Positions 27,246 through 39,606 are shown, numbered from the stretch's first letter. The stretch is DNA of 46,694 nt from Richelia sinica FACHB-800 (GCF_014698825.1 NZ_JACJTT010000042.1:1-46694); one strand, 5' to 3'. Numbers and translations: made by a program. The notes: generated by a model from the sequence alone, not told the origin.

Positions 27246-27337
27246 CGGAGAAGGAGGGATTCGAACCCTCGGATGGACCTTACGATTCCATCAACAGATT
27301 AGCAATCTGCCGCTTTCGACCACTCAGCCACCTCTCC
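27246..27337 (-). tRNA. trnS-GCU: tRNA-Ser (anticodon GCU)
   Basis: A 92-nt class II tRNA. The acceptor stem GGAGAGG pairs with CTTCTCC (one G-U), and the discriminator base is G, as expected for serine. The anticodon stem-loop CAGATTGCTAATCTG contains GCT. A long variable arm (ATGGAATCGTAAGGTCCAT) and a T-loop GGTTCGAATCC follow. The CCA end is not encoded. It decodes AGC/AGU. It lies about 100 bp downstream of crtB, same strand. Confidence 0.97.
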
Positions 27338-27442
27338 AGAGGTCATGGATAATAATGTTAGCAAACAATTTTGAGTTAGTCAATAGTCATTTGTCAGTTG
27401 TTGATGAAAGTTGACTGAATCCGTGACTACTGACTAATCATC

Positions 27443-29819
<2,377 letters not shown>

Positions 29820-30403
29820 TTAAACCTACTGTTCTTCAATATTTCTTAATCGTTTTGTCGTTCTCATTATACGTTGCATTCCGTTACATTTGGCGGCAAT
29901 TGTCGAATCCCTTCCCGAAAAAGCAGACAATACCTTCCTGCTCCCAGATCATAGACAGTCTGAATGGAGTTCATTGTTAACTCAAATTTTTTCTACACTT
30001 GGGTTAAATTGGTATTATTTGTCACTGGCTTTTACAGGCAAATTTAATTTCTACAAAACTATAAAACTTTAATAAAGTTTGCCTATAAATACGTATATAT
30101 ACACTTGCATTTAGACAATTTATATGAGTTTTTTGTACAATTTCCCATTTGTTCATAAGAAAATTAAATAGAAATAAGAATAATAGCAATCACTAGATTT
30201 GAAAGTTTTATTTGTGAAAAGCAGTGATTCAATTCAAGATATGATGATCCCTGACGGTTTTAGTCGCATTTACCGTTAAATCTGATAAAAAACATTTCAT
30301 AAATACCAGCGAAATTTCCATTTTTTAACTCCCATTTTTAACCCAACTGGAGTTTACTAGCTTCTGTGCAACAGTAAGCATCTACCAAAAAGATAAACAA
30401 GAT
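29820..30403. other. Divergent promoter region, pds / rlpA
   Basis: A 584-bp AT-rich spacer. A 60-codon plus-strand frame at 29890-30072 (beginning MAAIVESLPEK) has no ribosome binding site and no family resemblance, so it is not called. Both promoters must lie here; no regulator consensus was recognised. Confidence 0.45.
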
Positions 30404-31606
30404 ATGATATCCAAGGTAATTATAGGGATTACATCCTGGATGGGTAGCTTTTTGTTTTTAAACGAAAGCTTCATCCTTAATCCTTCCATGTCTACAAATA
30501 TAAACCAACTTTCAGGAGGTGTAATTCCTCAAACTCTAACAACTTTACCTATTGCTCAATGGCAAAAATTTTTGCAATTAGAAAAAATCAATTATTTGTC
30601 ACCAAAGCAACTGAATCCATCTCCCCTTCATTCTTTTCAAGAATTGACGACAGATAATAAGAGTGGATTATGTGCAAATCTGCCAGAGGTGCTCATTGCT
30701 CAACCAAGTTTGAAAGTAGTCGCTGGGCTTCTACCACTTACTTTTAACCAGTCAAAAGTTAAACCACAAACATTATGTCCGCCACAATTTTTGCAATCTC
30801 TCCAAGGGGTCTTGAGTCAAATCAATTCTCCCATTGTGGCGACTTCGACTGCTAACGGTTCTTTACTCCTGATCTTCCATCGTCAACATCAAACTTATCA
30901 AATATGGCTGAATAATCAGTTATTTACAAGTTTACCTGATGAAACCACCGCTACAAATATTCACAAAAATTTACAACAGCTACTGCAAGTATCAAAATTA
31001 GATCCTCGACAGTTGCGGCCAGGTTTAGTTGGTAATTCACCTGCTATCATGTTAGGCGATCGCCCTCTATTGATTATTGAACCAGAAATAGCTAATCAAC
31101 TCAACATCAACAACGAACTCTTAGCAATTGACTGGGCCAACAATTTGCGTCTAGCATTTAATCAACAACCACTCACATTATCACAAGGCCAAATGGCCAT
31201 GTATGGTGTCAAGCCTTCCCCTACCAAAATCACTGGTTTTGCCTCTTGGTATGGAGATGGTTTTCATGGCAAACTCACAGCCAATGGTGAAATCTATAAC
31301 CAATATGAACTGACAGTTGCCCATCGTTCCCTACCATTTAACACTTATTTAAAAGTGAAGAACTTACTCAATGGTAAAACTGTCATTGTGCGTGTTAATG
31401 ACCGTGGCCCCTATATTTCCCCTAGATCATTAGATTTATCAATGGCAGCAGCCCGTGTCCTTGGCAGCGAAACAACTGGAGTCATACCCTATGAAGCCTT
31501 AGTTTTGCAACCCAGTCACCCGCAAATCACCTTAAATCAACCAACCTCATCTCCACAACCAGGTTTAACTACTAAAAACCCAACTCCAGTATTAGACTAT
31601 AACTAA
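30404..31606 (+). CDS. rlpA: RlpA-type septal ring lytic transglycosylase family protein
   Basis: A 400-aa exported protein. A hydrophobic N-terminal segment (IGITSWMGSFLFLNESFIL, residues 7-25) serves as signal or anchor. The C-terminal double-psi beta-barrel (about 276-370) carries the RlpA signatures GFASWYGDGFHGKLTANGE, LTVAHRSLPFNTYLKV, VNDRGPY and LDLSMAAARVLG. The catalytic-type Glu in ANGE and Asp in NDRGP are kept. RlpA acts on denuded peptidoglycan glycan strands at the septum. The N-terminal 250 residues are cyanobacteria-specific and unassigned; there is no SPOR domain. It is followed 58-76 bp later by nagZ, making a peptidoglycan-turnover pair. Confidence 0.87.
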   Translation: MISKVIIGITSWMGSFLFLNESFILNPSMSTNINQLSGGVIPQTLTTLPIAQWQKFLQLEKINYLSPKQLNPSPLHSFQELTTDNKSGLCANLPEVLIAQPSLKVVAGLLPLTFNQSKVKPQTLCPPQFLQSLQGVLSQINSPIVATSTANGSLLLIFHRQHQTYQIWLNNQLFTSLPDETTATNIHKNLQQLLQVSKLDPRQLRPGLVGNSPAIMLGDRPLLIIEPEIANQLNINNELLAIDWANNLRLAFNQQPLTLSQGQMAMYGVKPSPTKITGFASWYGDGFHGKLTANGEIYNQYELTVAHRSLPFNTYLKVKNLLNGKTVIVRVNDRGPYISPRSLDLSMAAARVLGSETTGVIPYEALVLQPSHPQITLNQPTSSPQPGLTTKNPTPVLDYN

Positions 31607-31682
31607 AACTACCGTTACCAGAAATTTCCAAGCATTAGGTGTATTATTACAGTCTATCTTTCTTGTGGTTGGTAATACATTT

Positions 31683-32774
31683 ATGCAAATATCCCAGGAC
31701 TTGCAACGTTTTGGTAATCACTTGATTCTTGGTATTTCTGGAACAACTTTAAGCGATGATGATAAACGAGCCTTAAGTGAATTAAAACCCATTGGAGTCA
31801 TCTTTTTCGCCAAAAACTTTCTTGATGGTGTGCCATATTCAGCTTGGTTAGAAAGCTTTAAAAATTTAATTGATGATATTCGTCAATATAGCGAACGCGA
31901 ATTCATTTTCACCACCTTAGACCATGAAGGGGGAAGGGTTGTACGCACACCTTTACCTATTACTCGTTTTCCCCACGCCTATTTGTTACAATCCCAAGCC
32001 CGTGCAGTCGCAAAAGCAACAGCCTTAGAATTAAAATCATTAGGCATTAACCTTTCTTGGGCCCCTGTTGCTGATATTTTCTCCTATCCTCAAAACCCGA
32101 TTATTGGCCCTCGTTCTTTCGGAACTACCCCAGAAACCGCTAGTCAAGGTGTAAGAGAATATTATCAAGGATTAAAGGAAGGAGGTATTTTAGGTTGTGC
32201 AAAACACTTTCCTGGACATGGAGATACTAGACAAGATTCACATTTAGAATTACCGATCTTGAATAGCAATGTTGAACAATTACACCAGCGAGAATTAATT
32301 CCTTTTCAAACATTAATTAATGAACAAATACCGTTAATTATGACGGCGCATATTTTGTTTCCTCGAATTGACCCCGCAGTTCCAGCCACATTATCCAAAG
32401 TGATTTTAAATCAAATTTTGCGGAAAGAATTGGATTTTTCTGGTGTGGTTGTTTCTGATGATTTAGATATGAAAGCTGTTTCAGATATGTTTATGCAGCC
32501 GGGAACTATAGCCCGTGCTTTTCATGCTGGTTGTGATTTATTTATTATTTCCCGAAATATCAATTCTTCATCTTTAGAAAGAACATATCAAATAGCTAAT
32601 GATTTTGTTAGTTCCTTGAAGAATGGTAGTCTAGATGCACAAGTGGTAGAACAAGCAAAACAAAGAATCGATAATTTACTTGCATCAACACCACAATATC
32701 TTGTATCTATGCTAGAACAAGAAACATTAGTTCATCATGCCCAATTAGCGATTAGTTGTACTTTTCATCGTTAA
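31683..32774 (+). CDS. nagZ: Beta-N-acetylhexosaminidase (GH3, NagZ-type)
   Basis: A 363-aa glycoside hydrolase family 3 single-domain enzyme that removes N-acetylglucosamine from peptidoglycan fragments. The substrate-binding loop KHFPGHGDTRQDSH (about 176-189) contains the Asp-His dyad typical of NagZ. The nucleophile Asp is in VVSDDLDMKA (about 260). DHEGGRVVR near residue 77 is another family mark. The frame is open from GTG 31665, but MQISQDLQRFGNHLILGISG from ATG 31683 matches the family start. There is no signal peptide, so it is cytosolic. Downstream of rlpA on the same strand. Confidence 0.9.
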   Translation: MQISQDLQRFGNHLILGISGTTLSDDDKRALSELKPIGVIFFAKNFLDGVPYSAWLESFKNLIDDIRQYSEREFIFTTLDHEGGRVVRTPLPITRFPHAYLLQSQARAVAKATALELKSLGINLSWAPVADIFSYPQNPIIGPRSFGTTPETASQGVREYYQGLKEGGILGCAKHFPGHGDTRQDSHLELPILNSNVEQLHQRELIPFQTLINEQIPLIMTAHILFPRIDPAVPATLSKVILNQILRKELDFSGVVVSDDLDMKAVSDMFMQPGTIARAFHAGCDLFIISRNINSSSLERTYQIANDFVSSLKNGSLDAQVVEQAKQRIDNLLASTPQYLVSMLEQETLVHHAQLAISCTFHR

Positions 32775-32856
32775 CATAGCAGTCATTTTGAAGTTGCAAA
32801 CAGATTTTTGTCCTGTACTTAGAACAATGCTATAAATGGTCATTTTTTAATATTAA

Positions 32857-32877
32857 GGGTGCGTAATGAACGCACCC
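32857..32877. terminator. Hairpin between convergent nagZ and ilvN
   Basis: GGGTGCG pairs with CGCACCC around a TAATGAA loop, 83 bp after the nagZ stop. The upstream flank is T-rich (CATTTTTTAATATTAA), which would favour termination of leftward transcription. Confidence 0.5.
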
Positions 32878-33056
32878 ATCCCATTGAGAAATCTTTGAGA
32901 ACACCCGTAAGCGTGAATAAGGTGATTATTCAGAAAGCAAAAGGGAAATTGCAGAAAAATTACATTTACTATCATCATTGATAGCTCTATGCACATACTG
33001 CCACAGTTTATTCCCAATTCAACTATTATTCTGAACTCATAACTTGGGAGTTCTAA

Positions 33057-33578
33057 TTAATAGACCTTTGCTTCTAAAGACTTCAACAATTCAGTATTCA
33101 CTCCAGATTCGCGGGTGAGAGCTATTTTCCCAGTTCGAGCAATTTCTCGCAAACCAAATTTTTGTAGGACTTGAACGATCGCTACCATTTTACCAGGGTC
33201 ACCCACAACTTCTAAAGTCAGGGAATCTTCTGCCACATCCACCACGCGGGCCCGGAAAATTTGAGATAATTCAATTACCTCTGCGCGATTGCTGCTGGTT
33301 GCATTCACCTTCAACAGCATTAACTCTCTCTCTACACAAGGAGTTTCCGTAATATCTTGTACCTTCAGCACATTGACTAACTTATATAGCTGCTTGGTGA
33401 GCTGTTCAATCACGCGATCGTCGCCAGGTACTACCATTGTAATGCGGGAAACTCCTCCCTGTTCAGCTGGGCCAACAGCAAGGCTTTCAATATTAAAGCC
33501 ACGACGAGCAAATAAACTAGCAATGCGGGATAGAACCCCCGCTTCATCTTCAACAAGCACTGACAGGGTATGTTTCAT
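33057..33578 (-). CDS. ilvN: Acetolactate synthase small (regulatory) subunit
   Basis: A 173-aa protein with an N-terminal ACT domain ([36 protein letters not shown], residues 1-36) that binds valine, and the C-terminal ALS_ss_C domain ([31 protein letters not shown]). It activates and confers feedback inhibition on the acetolactate synthase large subunit in branched-chain amino acid synthesis; the large subunit gene is not in this window. ATG 33578 is preferred to the in-frame TTG at 33587, since [11 protein letters not shown] is the standard start. The length is normal for the short bacterial form. Confidence 0.95.
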   Translation of the reverse strand: MKHTLSVLVEDEAGVLSRIASLFARRGFNIESLAVGPAEQGGVSRITMVVPGDDRVIEQLTKQLYKLVNVLKVQDITETPCVERELMLLKVNATSSNRAEVIELSQIFRARVVDVAEDSLTLEVVGDPGKMVAIVQVLQKFGLREIARTGKIALTRESGVNTELLKSLEAKVY

Positions 33579-33842
33579 TTTCGCCAACAGAAACTAAGGG
33601 AGGAAGCGATAACACCAACCGATACTTACGGCGGCGTTAAAAATATTACTACACTGTATTGACCGTGTGAATTTCTATTTTAAACTTAATGGTTGCATGG
33701 TGAGTCCAGAAAATTTATTTGCAAACTATATCTTCAGCCACAGGTTTTTTTCAGTAATCTATTTTCGGTGGTAGAGGTGGCTAATTGATTCCATTTATAT
33801 AGTTGTGGATACAACTACAAATTCAATTCAGAGCAAATTGTT

Positions 33843-34205
33843 ATGGGTTGGTTAAAGAGATTATTTGGCTTAGAAAAATCTGAAAACGCTCAAGTAAACC
33901 CACAACCGCAGTCTTTACCACAAGCTACTAGCAGCACAGCCACTGCTACCCAGACCATTCTCCCAGAACGGTTAGGACTCAATGGCGAATATGACGAAAG
34001 TGGTTTAGCTAAACGAGTAGCTTTAGCATTCGACCAGGACTCACAAATAGATGATATTAATACCTTGTGGGTAGCGCAAACAGGCAGCACCGTAGTCTTA
34101 AAAGGAAAGGTTCCTAATCAAGATATTCTCAAGAAAATGGTTAATGTGGCCCGTTCTGTCAACGGCACTAATGCTGTAGACACCACACAGGTGAGTATTG
34201 AGTGA
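33843..34205 (+). CDS. BON-domain protein
   Basis: A 120-aa protein starting MGWLKRLFGLEKSE, an amphipathic cationic N-terminus. A Gln/Pro/Thr-rich linker (17-45) follows, then a BON-like domain (about 50-120) with LAKRVALAFDQDSQIDDINTLWVAQTGSTVVLKGKVPNQDILKKMVNVARSVNGTNAVDTTQVSI. BON domains bind phospholipid or other envelope ligands. There is no signal peptide, so the protein is probably cytosolic and associated with the membrane through the N-terminal helix. Single-BON cyanobacterial proteins of this size are common; function is not known. Confidence 0.8.
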   Translation: MGWLKRLFGLEKSENAQVNPQPQSLPQATSSTATATQTILPERLGLNGEYDESGLAKRVALAFDQDSQIDDINTLWVAQTGSTVVLKGKVPNQDILKKMVNVARSVNGTNAVDTTQVSIE

Positions 34206-34283
34206 AAAACCAAAAAGCTACAGAAACATGTTTTAATTACCGAAGCACAATAAAATTGCCCATAGTTATTGACAACAGAAATC

Positions 34284-34334
34284 TCTGTCACCTGTCCCCT
34301 GTTACCTGTTACCTGTCACCTATCACCTGTTCCC
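34284..34334. repeat. Heptameric tandem repeat (STRR type), CCTGTTA/CCTGTCA
   Basis: Seven consecutive heptamer units of the form (T)CACCTG/TTACCTG/CCCCTG between the BON gene and the alpha/beta hydrolase gene. The repeat runs to within 3 bp of the hydrolase stop codon. Same class as 21973-22007 and 26957-26982. Confidence 0.8.
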
Positions 34335-34336
34335 TT

Positions 34337-35245
34337 CTAAAACACACACCTTTGAATCCAATCTAAAATCACCTCGTTAACTTGTTCTGGTGCTTCGTCA
34401 TGGGGACAGTGACCAACATCCTGTAAATAAAGTAATTCCAATTTTTCGTTGTACTGGGCAAATTGGCTAGCGAGTGCAGGGGGAACAAATCGGTCTTTTT
34501 GCCCCCATATTAACAGCATGGGAATTGTTAAATTTGGCAAAATTTTCTTGACACTGGGGCTAAAGTTCATGCCGATGGTCGCTTTAAAAAGGGCACTAAA
34601 AGCACGGGCAGAACCTCGGTCTTGGGGAGGCCCAGCTAAAATATCAATGAGTTCATCTGTAATTGCTTCTGGGTTAGCGTAGGCTAAAGCTGCCCAACGT
34701 CTCAATACACTGGGCTTACGAACAAAATAAAAGATGGGTTTTAAAATTACTCCTGAAGCCACTACTCTTTTAATTGCTGTCACCAATGGCTGTAAAAAAA
34801 CCGGGATAGCTTCTTGCTCGATGGAGGGATCTGGTAAACTCATCATCACTATTCCCTTAACCATATCTGGATGGGTAGCAGCGGCAACTAAAGAAATGAG
34901 GGAACCGTTAGAATTACCTACCAATATCACTGGCTGGCGGATAAATGTTTGCCAAAATTCGTAGACCTGTTCTACCCATAGTTCTACACTGTAATTAGCG
35001 ACAGCTTTTTCAGAAGCACCGAAACCAAGCATATCTAATGCGTAGACTGTATGAGTTTCACCTAATACTTCTAAATTATGTCGCCAATGACCAATGGAAG
35101 CACCAAAGCCATGGAGCAAAATTAAAGGGGTTGCTGACTGGTGATGTGCATAAGGACGGATGTAGGTGTAACGAATTTGCCAGCCACGCCACACCCAGTC
35201 TCTTTGATTACCAACGCGCTGCTGCCAATTTACCGCAGTTGTCAC
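34337..35245 (-). CDS. Alpha/beta hydrolase
   Basis: A 302-aa alpha/beta hydrolase with the oxyanion segment LILLHGFGASIGHWRHN (41-57), the nucleophile elbow GNSNG (S112), the acid in LLIWGQKDRFVP, and the catalytic His in VGHCPHDEAPEQV near the C-terminus. It has no signal peptide. It resembles cyanobacterial and plant plastid hydrolases (pheophytinase-like branch), but substrate cannot be assigned from sequence alone; esters such as chlorophyll or lipid derivatives are possible. It is convergent with the BON gene and divergent from infC, with a 399-bp spacer. Confidence 0.87.
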   Translation of the reverse strand: MTTAVNWQQRVGNQRDWVWRGWQIRYTYIRPYAHHQSATPLILLHGFGASIGHWRHNLEVLGETHTVYALDMLGFGASEKAVANYSVELWVEQVYEFWQTFIRQPVILVGNSNGSLISLVAAATHPDMVKGIVMMSLPDPSIEQEAIPVFLQPLVTAIKRVVASGVILKPIFYFVRKPSVLRRWAALAYANPEAITDELIDILAGPPQDRGSARAFSALFKATIGMNFSPSVKKILPNLTIPMLLIWGQKDRFVPPALASQFAQYNEKLELLYLQDVGHCPHDEAPEQVNEVILDWIQRCVF

Positions 35246-35644
35246 CTTTGCCTCCTATTGATGATCTAGTTAGGAATGTTTATGTAATTGAATATGTTAC
35301 ATTTCGTTTTACGGCTGCTATTCCTAGTGAAATCTTGCTATTCTAGGAAGGACTTAGGCGTGAGTTGAACTGTAAATGTATTGACTGATAATTGTCACAA
35401 TACTTAATATTTCCCCCTGATATGTAATTTAGATTAACTATTTTAGGGAAATTATCTCAAAGTGAGTAGAATGACAAATACAACATTGCAGACAAATACT
35501 TTATGGATTAGCTACCCTAGAAATGCAAACCTTTTGTTGATTGTTCAGTGACCTGGATATTTTGCCTTGATTGGCATACTAACCCAAAACACATAAATCA
35601 AGACCAAGCCCAAATATTAACTAAAGAAGCTCCCACTAATCATA
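35246..35644. other. Divergent spacer and long infC leader region
   Basis: A 399-bp AT-rich region without a convincing gene. It must contain the promoters of the hydrolase and of infC. Bacterial infC leaders often carry autoregulatory structure, but no specific hairpin was found here. Confidence 0.4.
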
Positions 35645-36178
35645 ATGCCTGTGATTGAGAAGAAAAGAACTCGCGATCTGCCCCAAATTAACGAACGTAT
35701 TCGCTTCCCGAAAATTCGGGTGATTGACACTGATGGTGCTCAGTTGGGAATTATGCCTCCACAAGAAGCATTACAACTGGCTGAGGAAAAGGAACTAGAC
35801 CTGGTGCTACTCAGTGACAAAGCTGACCCTCCGGTATGCCGGATTATGGACTATGGGAAATACAAGTTTGAGCAGGAGAAGAAAGCGCGGGAAGCCAGGA
35901 AGAAGCAGCACACGGCTGATGTGAAAGAAGTGAAGATGCGCTACAAAATTGAAGAGCACGATTATAATGTCCGTGTGAAGCAAGCAGAACGCTTTTTGAA
36001 AGATGGTGATAAAGTCAAAGCGACTGTAATGTTCCGAGGTCGAGAAATTCAACACAGCGATTTAGCTGAGGACTTGCTAAAACGAATGGCAACTGACCTA
36101 GAACCATTTGGTGAAGTGCAGCAAGCGCCGAAGAAGGAAGGCAGAAATATGATGATGCTACTGTCACCAAAGAAGTAA
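35645..36178 (+). CDS. infC: Translation initiation factor IF-3
   Basis: A 177-aa two-domain IF-3. The N-terminal domain (1-75) has [24 protein letters not shown] and [21 protein letters not shown] Lys/Glu-rich helical linker follows (KARE...[17 protein letters not shown]). The C-terminal domain (95-175) has the [22 protein letters not shown] motif. It binds the 30S subunit and checks the start codon. It starts with ATG rather than the rare AUU used for autoregulation in E. coli, so that mechanism is not indicated. rpmI and rplT, often linked to infC, are not adjacent. A terminator-like hairpin follows. Confidence 0.97.
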   Translation: MPVIEKKRTRDLPQINERIRFPKIRVIDTDGAQLGIMPPQEALQLAEEKELDLVLLSDKADPPVCRIMDYGKYKFEQEKKAREARKKQHTADVKEVKMRYKIEEHDYNVRVKQAERFLKDGDKVKATVMFRGREIQHSDLAEDLLKRMATDLEPFGEVQQAPKKEGRNMMMLLSPKK

Positions 36179-36206
36179 GCTGATGTACTTTTAGGTTGGA
36201 TAGTGA

Positions 36207-36228
36207 GGGTGGGCTATGGAGTCCACCC
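36207..36228 (+). terminator. Intrinsic terminator of infC
   Basis: GGGTGG pairs with CCACCC with inner CT/AG pairs and a short loop, followed by CATTAAAATTTTACTG, about 28 bp after the infC stop. The AT-rich tail supports termination. Confidence 0.6.
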
Positions 36229-36419
36229 CATTAAAATTTTACTGTTCGGGAATATGCAAGTCTAATAGTTCACCAAACTTGTCTATGACAATAAGGATGA
36301 GTGCGTGATTGATGAAATAGGTATACCTTTTGTTAAGTAACTCTAAGGGTGTGTACTTTTTTCATAGTTCTGGCGGTCATCACTGTGAAATTAGTGTAAA
36401 TTTATCTAAAAACGATAGT

Positions 36420-36467
36420 CCTGACACCTGAGTGGGAAAGATAATACTCAGTTGTTCAGGATTTTTG
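36420..36467 (+). promoter_or_regulatory. Terminator-like hairpin in the leader of the transporter-HEAT gene
   Basis: CCTGA-CAC-CTGAGT at 36420-36433 pairs with ACTCAG-TTGT-TCAGG at 36446-36460 (11 bp with an internal loop, 12-nt apical loop), followed by ATTTTTGC. It lies about 75 bp before the start of the next gene and after the infC terminator. If the promoter is upstream of it, this would be a conditional terminator; otherwise it is a second infC terminator. Confidence 0.45.
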
Positions 36468-36534
36468 CTATTGAGCAACTGTGACTGGTGCTACTTGCCC
36501 ATTGCACTGTGATTACCCCAGAAAGTAAAACTAC

Positions 36535-39500
36535 ATGGAACTAAAGAATCACTGGTTTACTGCCAATAGAGGTGCTATTAAACAACTGCTTCAGTGGGTA
36601 AATCTCCGACCGGAGGAAGTTGAGCGCACTTGGATGATGTTTGGTTTCTATACTACTGTATCTGTGGGATTGCGGTGGGCAGAAGATAGTACCGTAGCGA
36701 TGTTTTTGGATGAATACGGTGCTGGACAGTTACCATGGATTTACATTGCTAGTGCGGGAATTGGTACGGGTTTAGTTGTTCTATATTCGTGGTTACAGAA
36801 AATTTTTCCATTGCGTTGGGTGATTGTAGCGATTGCACCCTGCATGGCCACTCCTTTATTCTTATTGGTATTATTGCGTGGGGGAGTACATATTCCCTAC
36901 CTGACTTTTATTGTCGTCTTTCTGCTGCGGCTGTGGGTTGATGCTTTTTATGTAGTGAATGACATCAACACTTCGATTGTTGCCAATCAGCTGTTCAATA
37001 TTCGGGAAATTAAGCGTACTTACCCACTGGTTAGTAGTGGTTTGTTAGTGGCAGATGTAATTAGTGGCTTTAGTTTGTCTTGGCTGGTGCAATTTGCCAA
37101 ACTGGATAAGGTGCTGCTGGTTTCCTGTATTGTCATTATCTTCGGTTCAGCAATTTTATTTTATTTAACCTATAACTATCGCAAGGCTTTTCCTGATACC
37201 CCCCAAAGACTCAGTGGAGACGACCAATCTTCTCGTCATCGCCGCTTACAAACACCGTTAAAGCGTTATGCTTTTCAGTTATTTGCCTTTGTGGCCATGC
37301 TGCAAGTCATTGGCTTATTAATAGACTTCCAGTATTTGCGAGAACTGAATTCTAATTTAGGCAATCAAGACTTAGCTGGGTTTTTGGGTTTGTTTGGTGG
37401 AATTGTGGGGTTATGTGAATTATTGACTCAGTGGTTTATTTCCAGTCGTTTGATTGAAAGGGTGGGGGTATTTTTTACAGCGGGATTGCTACCTATTACC
37501 GTTGGCTTTATTGTACCTGGAGCGATCGCCCTGTCCCATTTTATCCCCGGTTTTCAAGAGAGAAGCTTTTTTTGGGGTTTAATCGGGCTGAAATTTTGTG
37601 ATGAACTCCTACGCTATACATTTGTAATTAGTAGCGGCCCTGCCCTTTATCAGCCCATTCCTGAGCGAATTCGCAGTTGGATGCAGACCCTATCAGGCGG
37701 AACAGCTGATGCTATCGCTTCTGGGTTTACAGGATTACTTATTTTTATTACCTTGATTGTTTCTGGCAAATTTCTGCCCCCACCCATGCAAAAATGGGTG
37801 TTTCTAGCAGAGACAGTGATTGTAGCTGCCACTTGTTTAAAAGTAGTTTGGCAATTGCGATCGCGCTATGTAGACCTGTTAGTATTAAGTGCAGAACGGG
37901 GAGAACTTAGTGCTGCTAATGTCGGTCTGCGGGTATTCAAACAGGGTGTAGTTAAAGCCTTAGCAGAAAAAGGTAGCGAAGCAGATAAACGTTCTTGTTT
38001 AGAACTTTTAGCCCAAATAGATCCTCAAGGGGCTGCCCAAATCTTAGCTCCCCTACTCATCAAGTTACCAACAGATTTACAGTGTCACAGCCTGGAAATC
38101 ATGTTGTTAAGTGGTGCTAATCCCTTATATGTGCCAGACGTAAGATTAATATTAGAACAGCCACCAGGCAAAATCGACCCAGAAGTATTTGCTTTAGCCT
38201 TGCGCTACGTTTGGTTAGCAGATGCCAATCCTGATTTAGTCCGTCTGGAAGCATATTTACATATTCAACACCATCCTCTTGTCAGGGCTACCGCTGCGGC
38301 TTTATTGTTGCGTCAAGGAACACCCTTACAAAGAGTAGCAGCTACTAAAACCATGAATTTAATGTTGATGCACCGAGATGAAAGGGAACGCATCAATGCT
38401 GTCAAAGCGTTACGAGAAGCAGCCTATTTACAAGAGTTACGTCGTCACATTCCCAATTTATTACAGGATAAATCTCTGCGGGTACGCTGCACAGTGCTAG
38501 AAATGATTGCGGCTACTCGGTTAGAAGAATATTATTCTGCTTTATTAGCAGCACTAAACTATAAGTCCACCAGGCCTACAGCTATGCGCTGTCTGGTCAA
38601 GTTGGAAAATGATGGACTTCAATTATTGTTACAACTAGCTACTAATATTTACAAGCCAGAAATAGTGCGGATGTATGCCTGGCGTACTATTGCCCAAATC
38701 GGCACAGTGGAAGCTAGAGAAAGTTTATGGTCACATCTGGAAACGTCCTGGGGTAGCGGTAGAGATAATATTCTCCGCAGCTTACTGAAGATCAACCAAC
38801 CCTCAGAAGCGACCAAAATTGTAGACAGATTTTATGAAAATAAAGTCGAATTGTTGATTGAACAAGAATTAAAATTCTTAGGGGAAATTTACGCTGCTTA
38901 TATAGACTTTCAAAAACTCGATTATCGCCAATATCATCAAAGTGAACGACTACTCACCATTACACATTTACTTCTCCAGGCATTATTAGAACTGGAAATA
39001 GATGTTAAAAATCGCTTGCTTCTTCTGCTCAAACTACTCTACCCACAGTCTAGAATTCAAGCAGCAGCAATGAATCTCCGTTCTCAATCTGTAGTTTCCT
39101 TTGCCAGAGGATTAGAAATATTAGACCACACCATCAATTTATCCTGTAAGCCACTGTTGCTGAATATTTTGGATAGAAGGTCAGAAGCCGAAAAACTCAA
39201 GTATTTAGTAGAAGCAGGAATTATTGAAGAAGAGGAGATGATTGTGAGCGATCGCACTGAACGTAATTCTATCAGCGATCGGCTCGGACAACTGATTATG
39301 CTGGGTAATCTACTCTCAGATTGGTGCTTGGCCTGCTGTTTCCATTTTGCCCAAGCAGCCCACATTCCTCTCAACTCCGCCGAAATTTTAGTCAGTTTAC
39401 GTCATCCCACAGGCTTTGTGAGAGAAGCTACAATCTCCTACCTCAGCGCTGTTTCTCAGAGTGTTCTCCAAGAAATTCTTCCCAATTTACAAAAAGACCC

Positions 39501-39606
39501 ACACCCCCTAGTGGCAGCACAAGTTAAAGAGTTGATGAAAAAATTTCCTCATCCATCAATAAGTTTTACCAATGATATCGATAAAGCTTATTCCTTAGAC
39601 AGGTGA
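36535..39606 (+). CDS. MFS/nucleotide-transporter-like membrane protein with C-terminal HEAT-like repeats
   Basis: A 1023-aa protein in two parts. Residues about 30-440 carry roughly 12 membrane helices. The N-terminal region (VERTWMMFGFYTTVSVGLRWAEDSTVAMFL) and FYVVNDINTSIVANQLFNIREIKRTYPLVSSG resemble the MFS-like NTP/NDP exchange (Npt/TLC) family. Residues about 440-1000 are helical HEAT/ARM-like repeats (RINAVKALREAAY, LRVRCTVLEMIAATRLEEYY, GFVREATISYLSAV), probably cytosolic. The transport substrate is unknown; free-living cyanobacteria do not import host ATP. The fused solenoid could be a regulatory or docking part. A single long gene, no frameshift, with a hairpin in its leader. Confidence 0.8.
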   Translation: MELKNHWFTANRGAIKQLLQWVNLRPEEVERTWMMFGFYTTVSVGLRWAEDSTVAMFLDEYGAGQLPWIYIASAGIGTGLVVLYSWLQKIFPLRWVIVAIAPCMATPLFLLVLLRGGVHIPYLTFIVVFLLRLWVDAFYVVNDINTSIVANQLFNIREIKRTYPLVSSGLLVADVISGFSLSWLVQFAKLDKVLLVSCIVIIFGSAILFYLTYNYRKAFPDTPQRLSGDDQSSRHRRLQTPLKRYAFQLFAFVAMLQVIGLLIDFQYLRELNSNLGNQDLAGFLGLFGGIVGLCELLTQWFISSRLIERVGVFFTAGLLPITVGFIVPGAIALSHFIPGFQERSFFWGLIGLKFCDELLRYTFVISSGPALYQPIPERIRSWMQTLSGGTADAIASGFTGLLIFITLIVSGKFLPPPMQKWVFLAETVIVAATCLKVVWQLRSRYVDLLVLSAERGELSAANVGLRVFKQGVVKALAEKGSEADKRSCLELLAQIDPQGAAQILAPLLIKLPTDLQCHSLEIMLLSGANPLYVPDVRLILEQPPGKIDPEVFALALRYVWLADANPDLVRLEAYLHIQHHPLVRATAAALLLRQGTPLQRVAATKTMNLMLMHRDERERINAVKALREAAYLQELRRHIPNLLQDKSLRVRCTVLEMIAATRLEEYYSALLAALNYKSTRPTAMRCLVKLENDGLQLLLQLATNIYKPEIVRMYAWRTIAQIGTVEARESLWSHLETSWGSGRDNILRSLLKINQPSEATKIVDRFYENKVELLIEQELKFLGEIYAAYIDFQKLDYRQYHQSERLLTITHLLLQALLELEIDVKNRLLLLLKLLYPQSRIQAAAMNLRSQSVVSFARGLEILDHTINLSCKPLLLNILDRRSEAEKLKYLVEAGIIEEEEMIVSDRTERNSISDRLGQLIMLGNLLSDWCLACCFHFAQAAHIPLNSAEILVSLRHPTGFVREATISYLSAVSQSVLQEILPNLQKDPHPLVAAQVKELMKKFPHPSISFTNDIDKAYSLDR

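Noticed and set aside
29890-30072. 60-codon plus-strand open frame upstream of rlpA
   Set aside because: No ribosome binding site or family resemblance, and it lies in a divergent promoter region.
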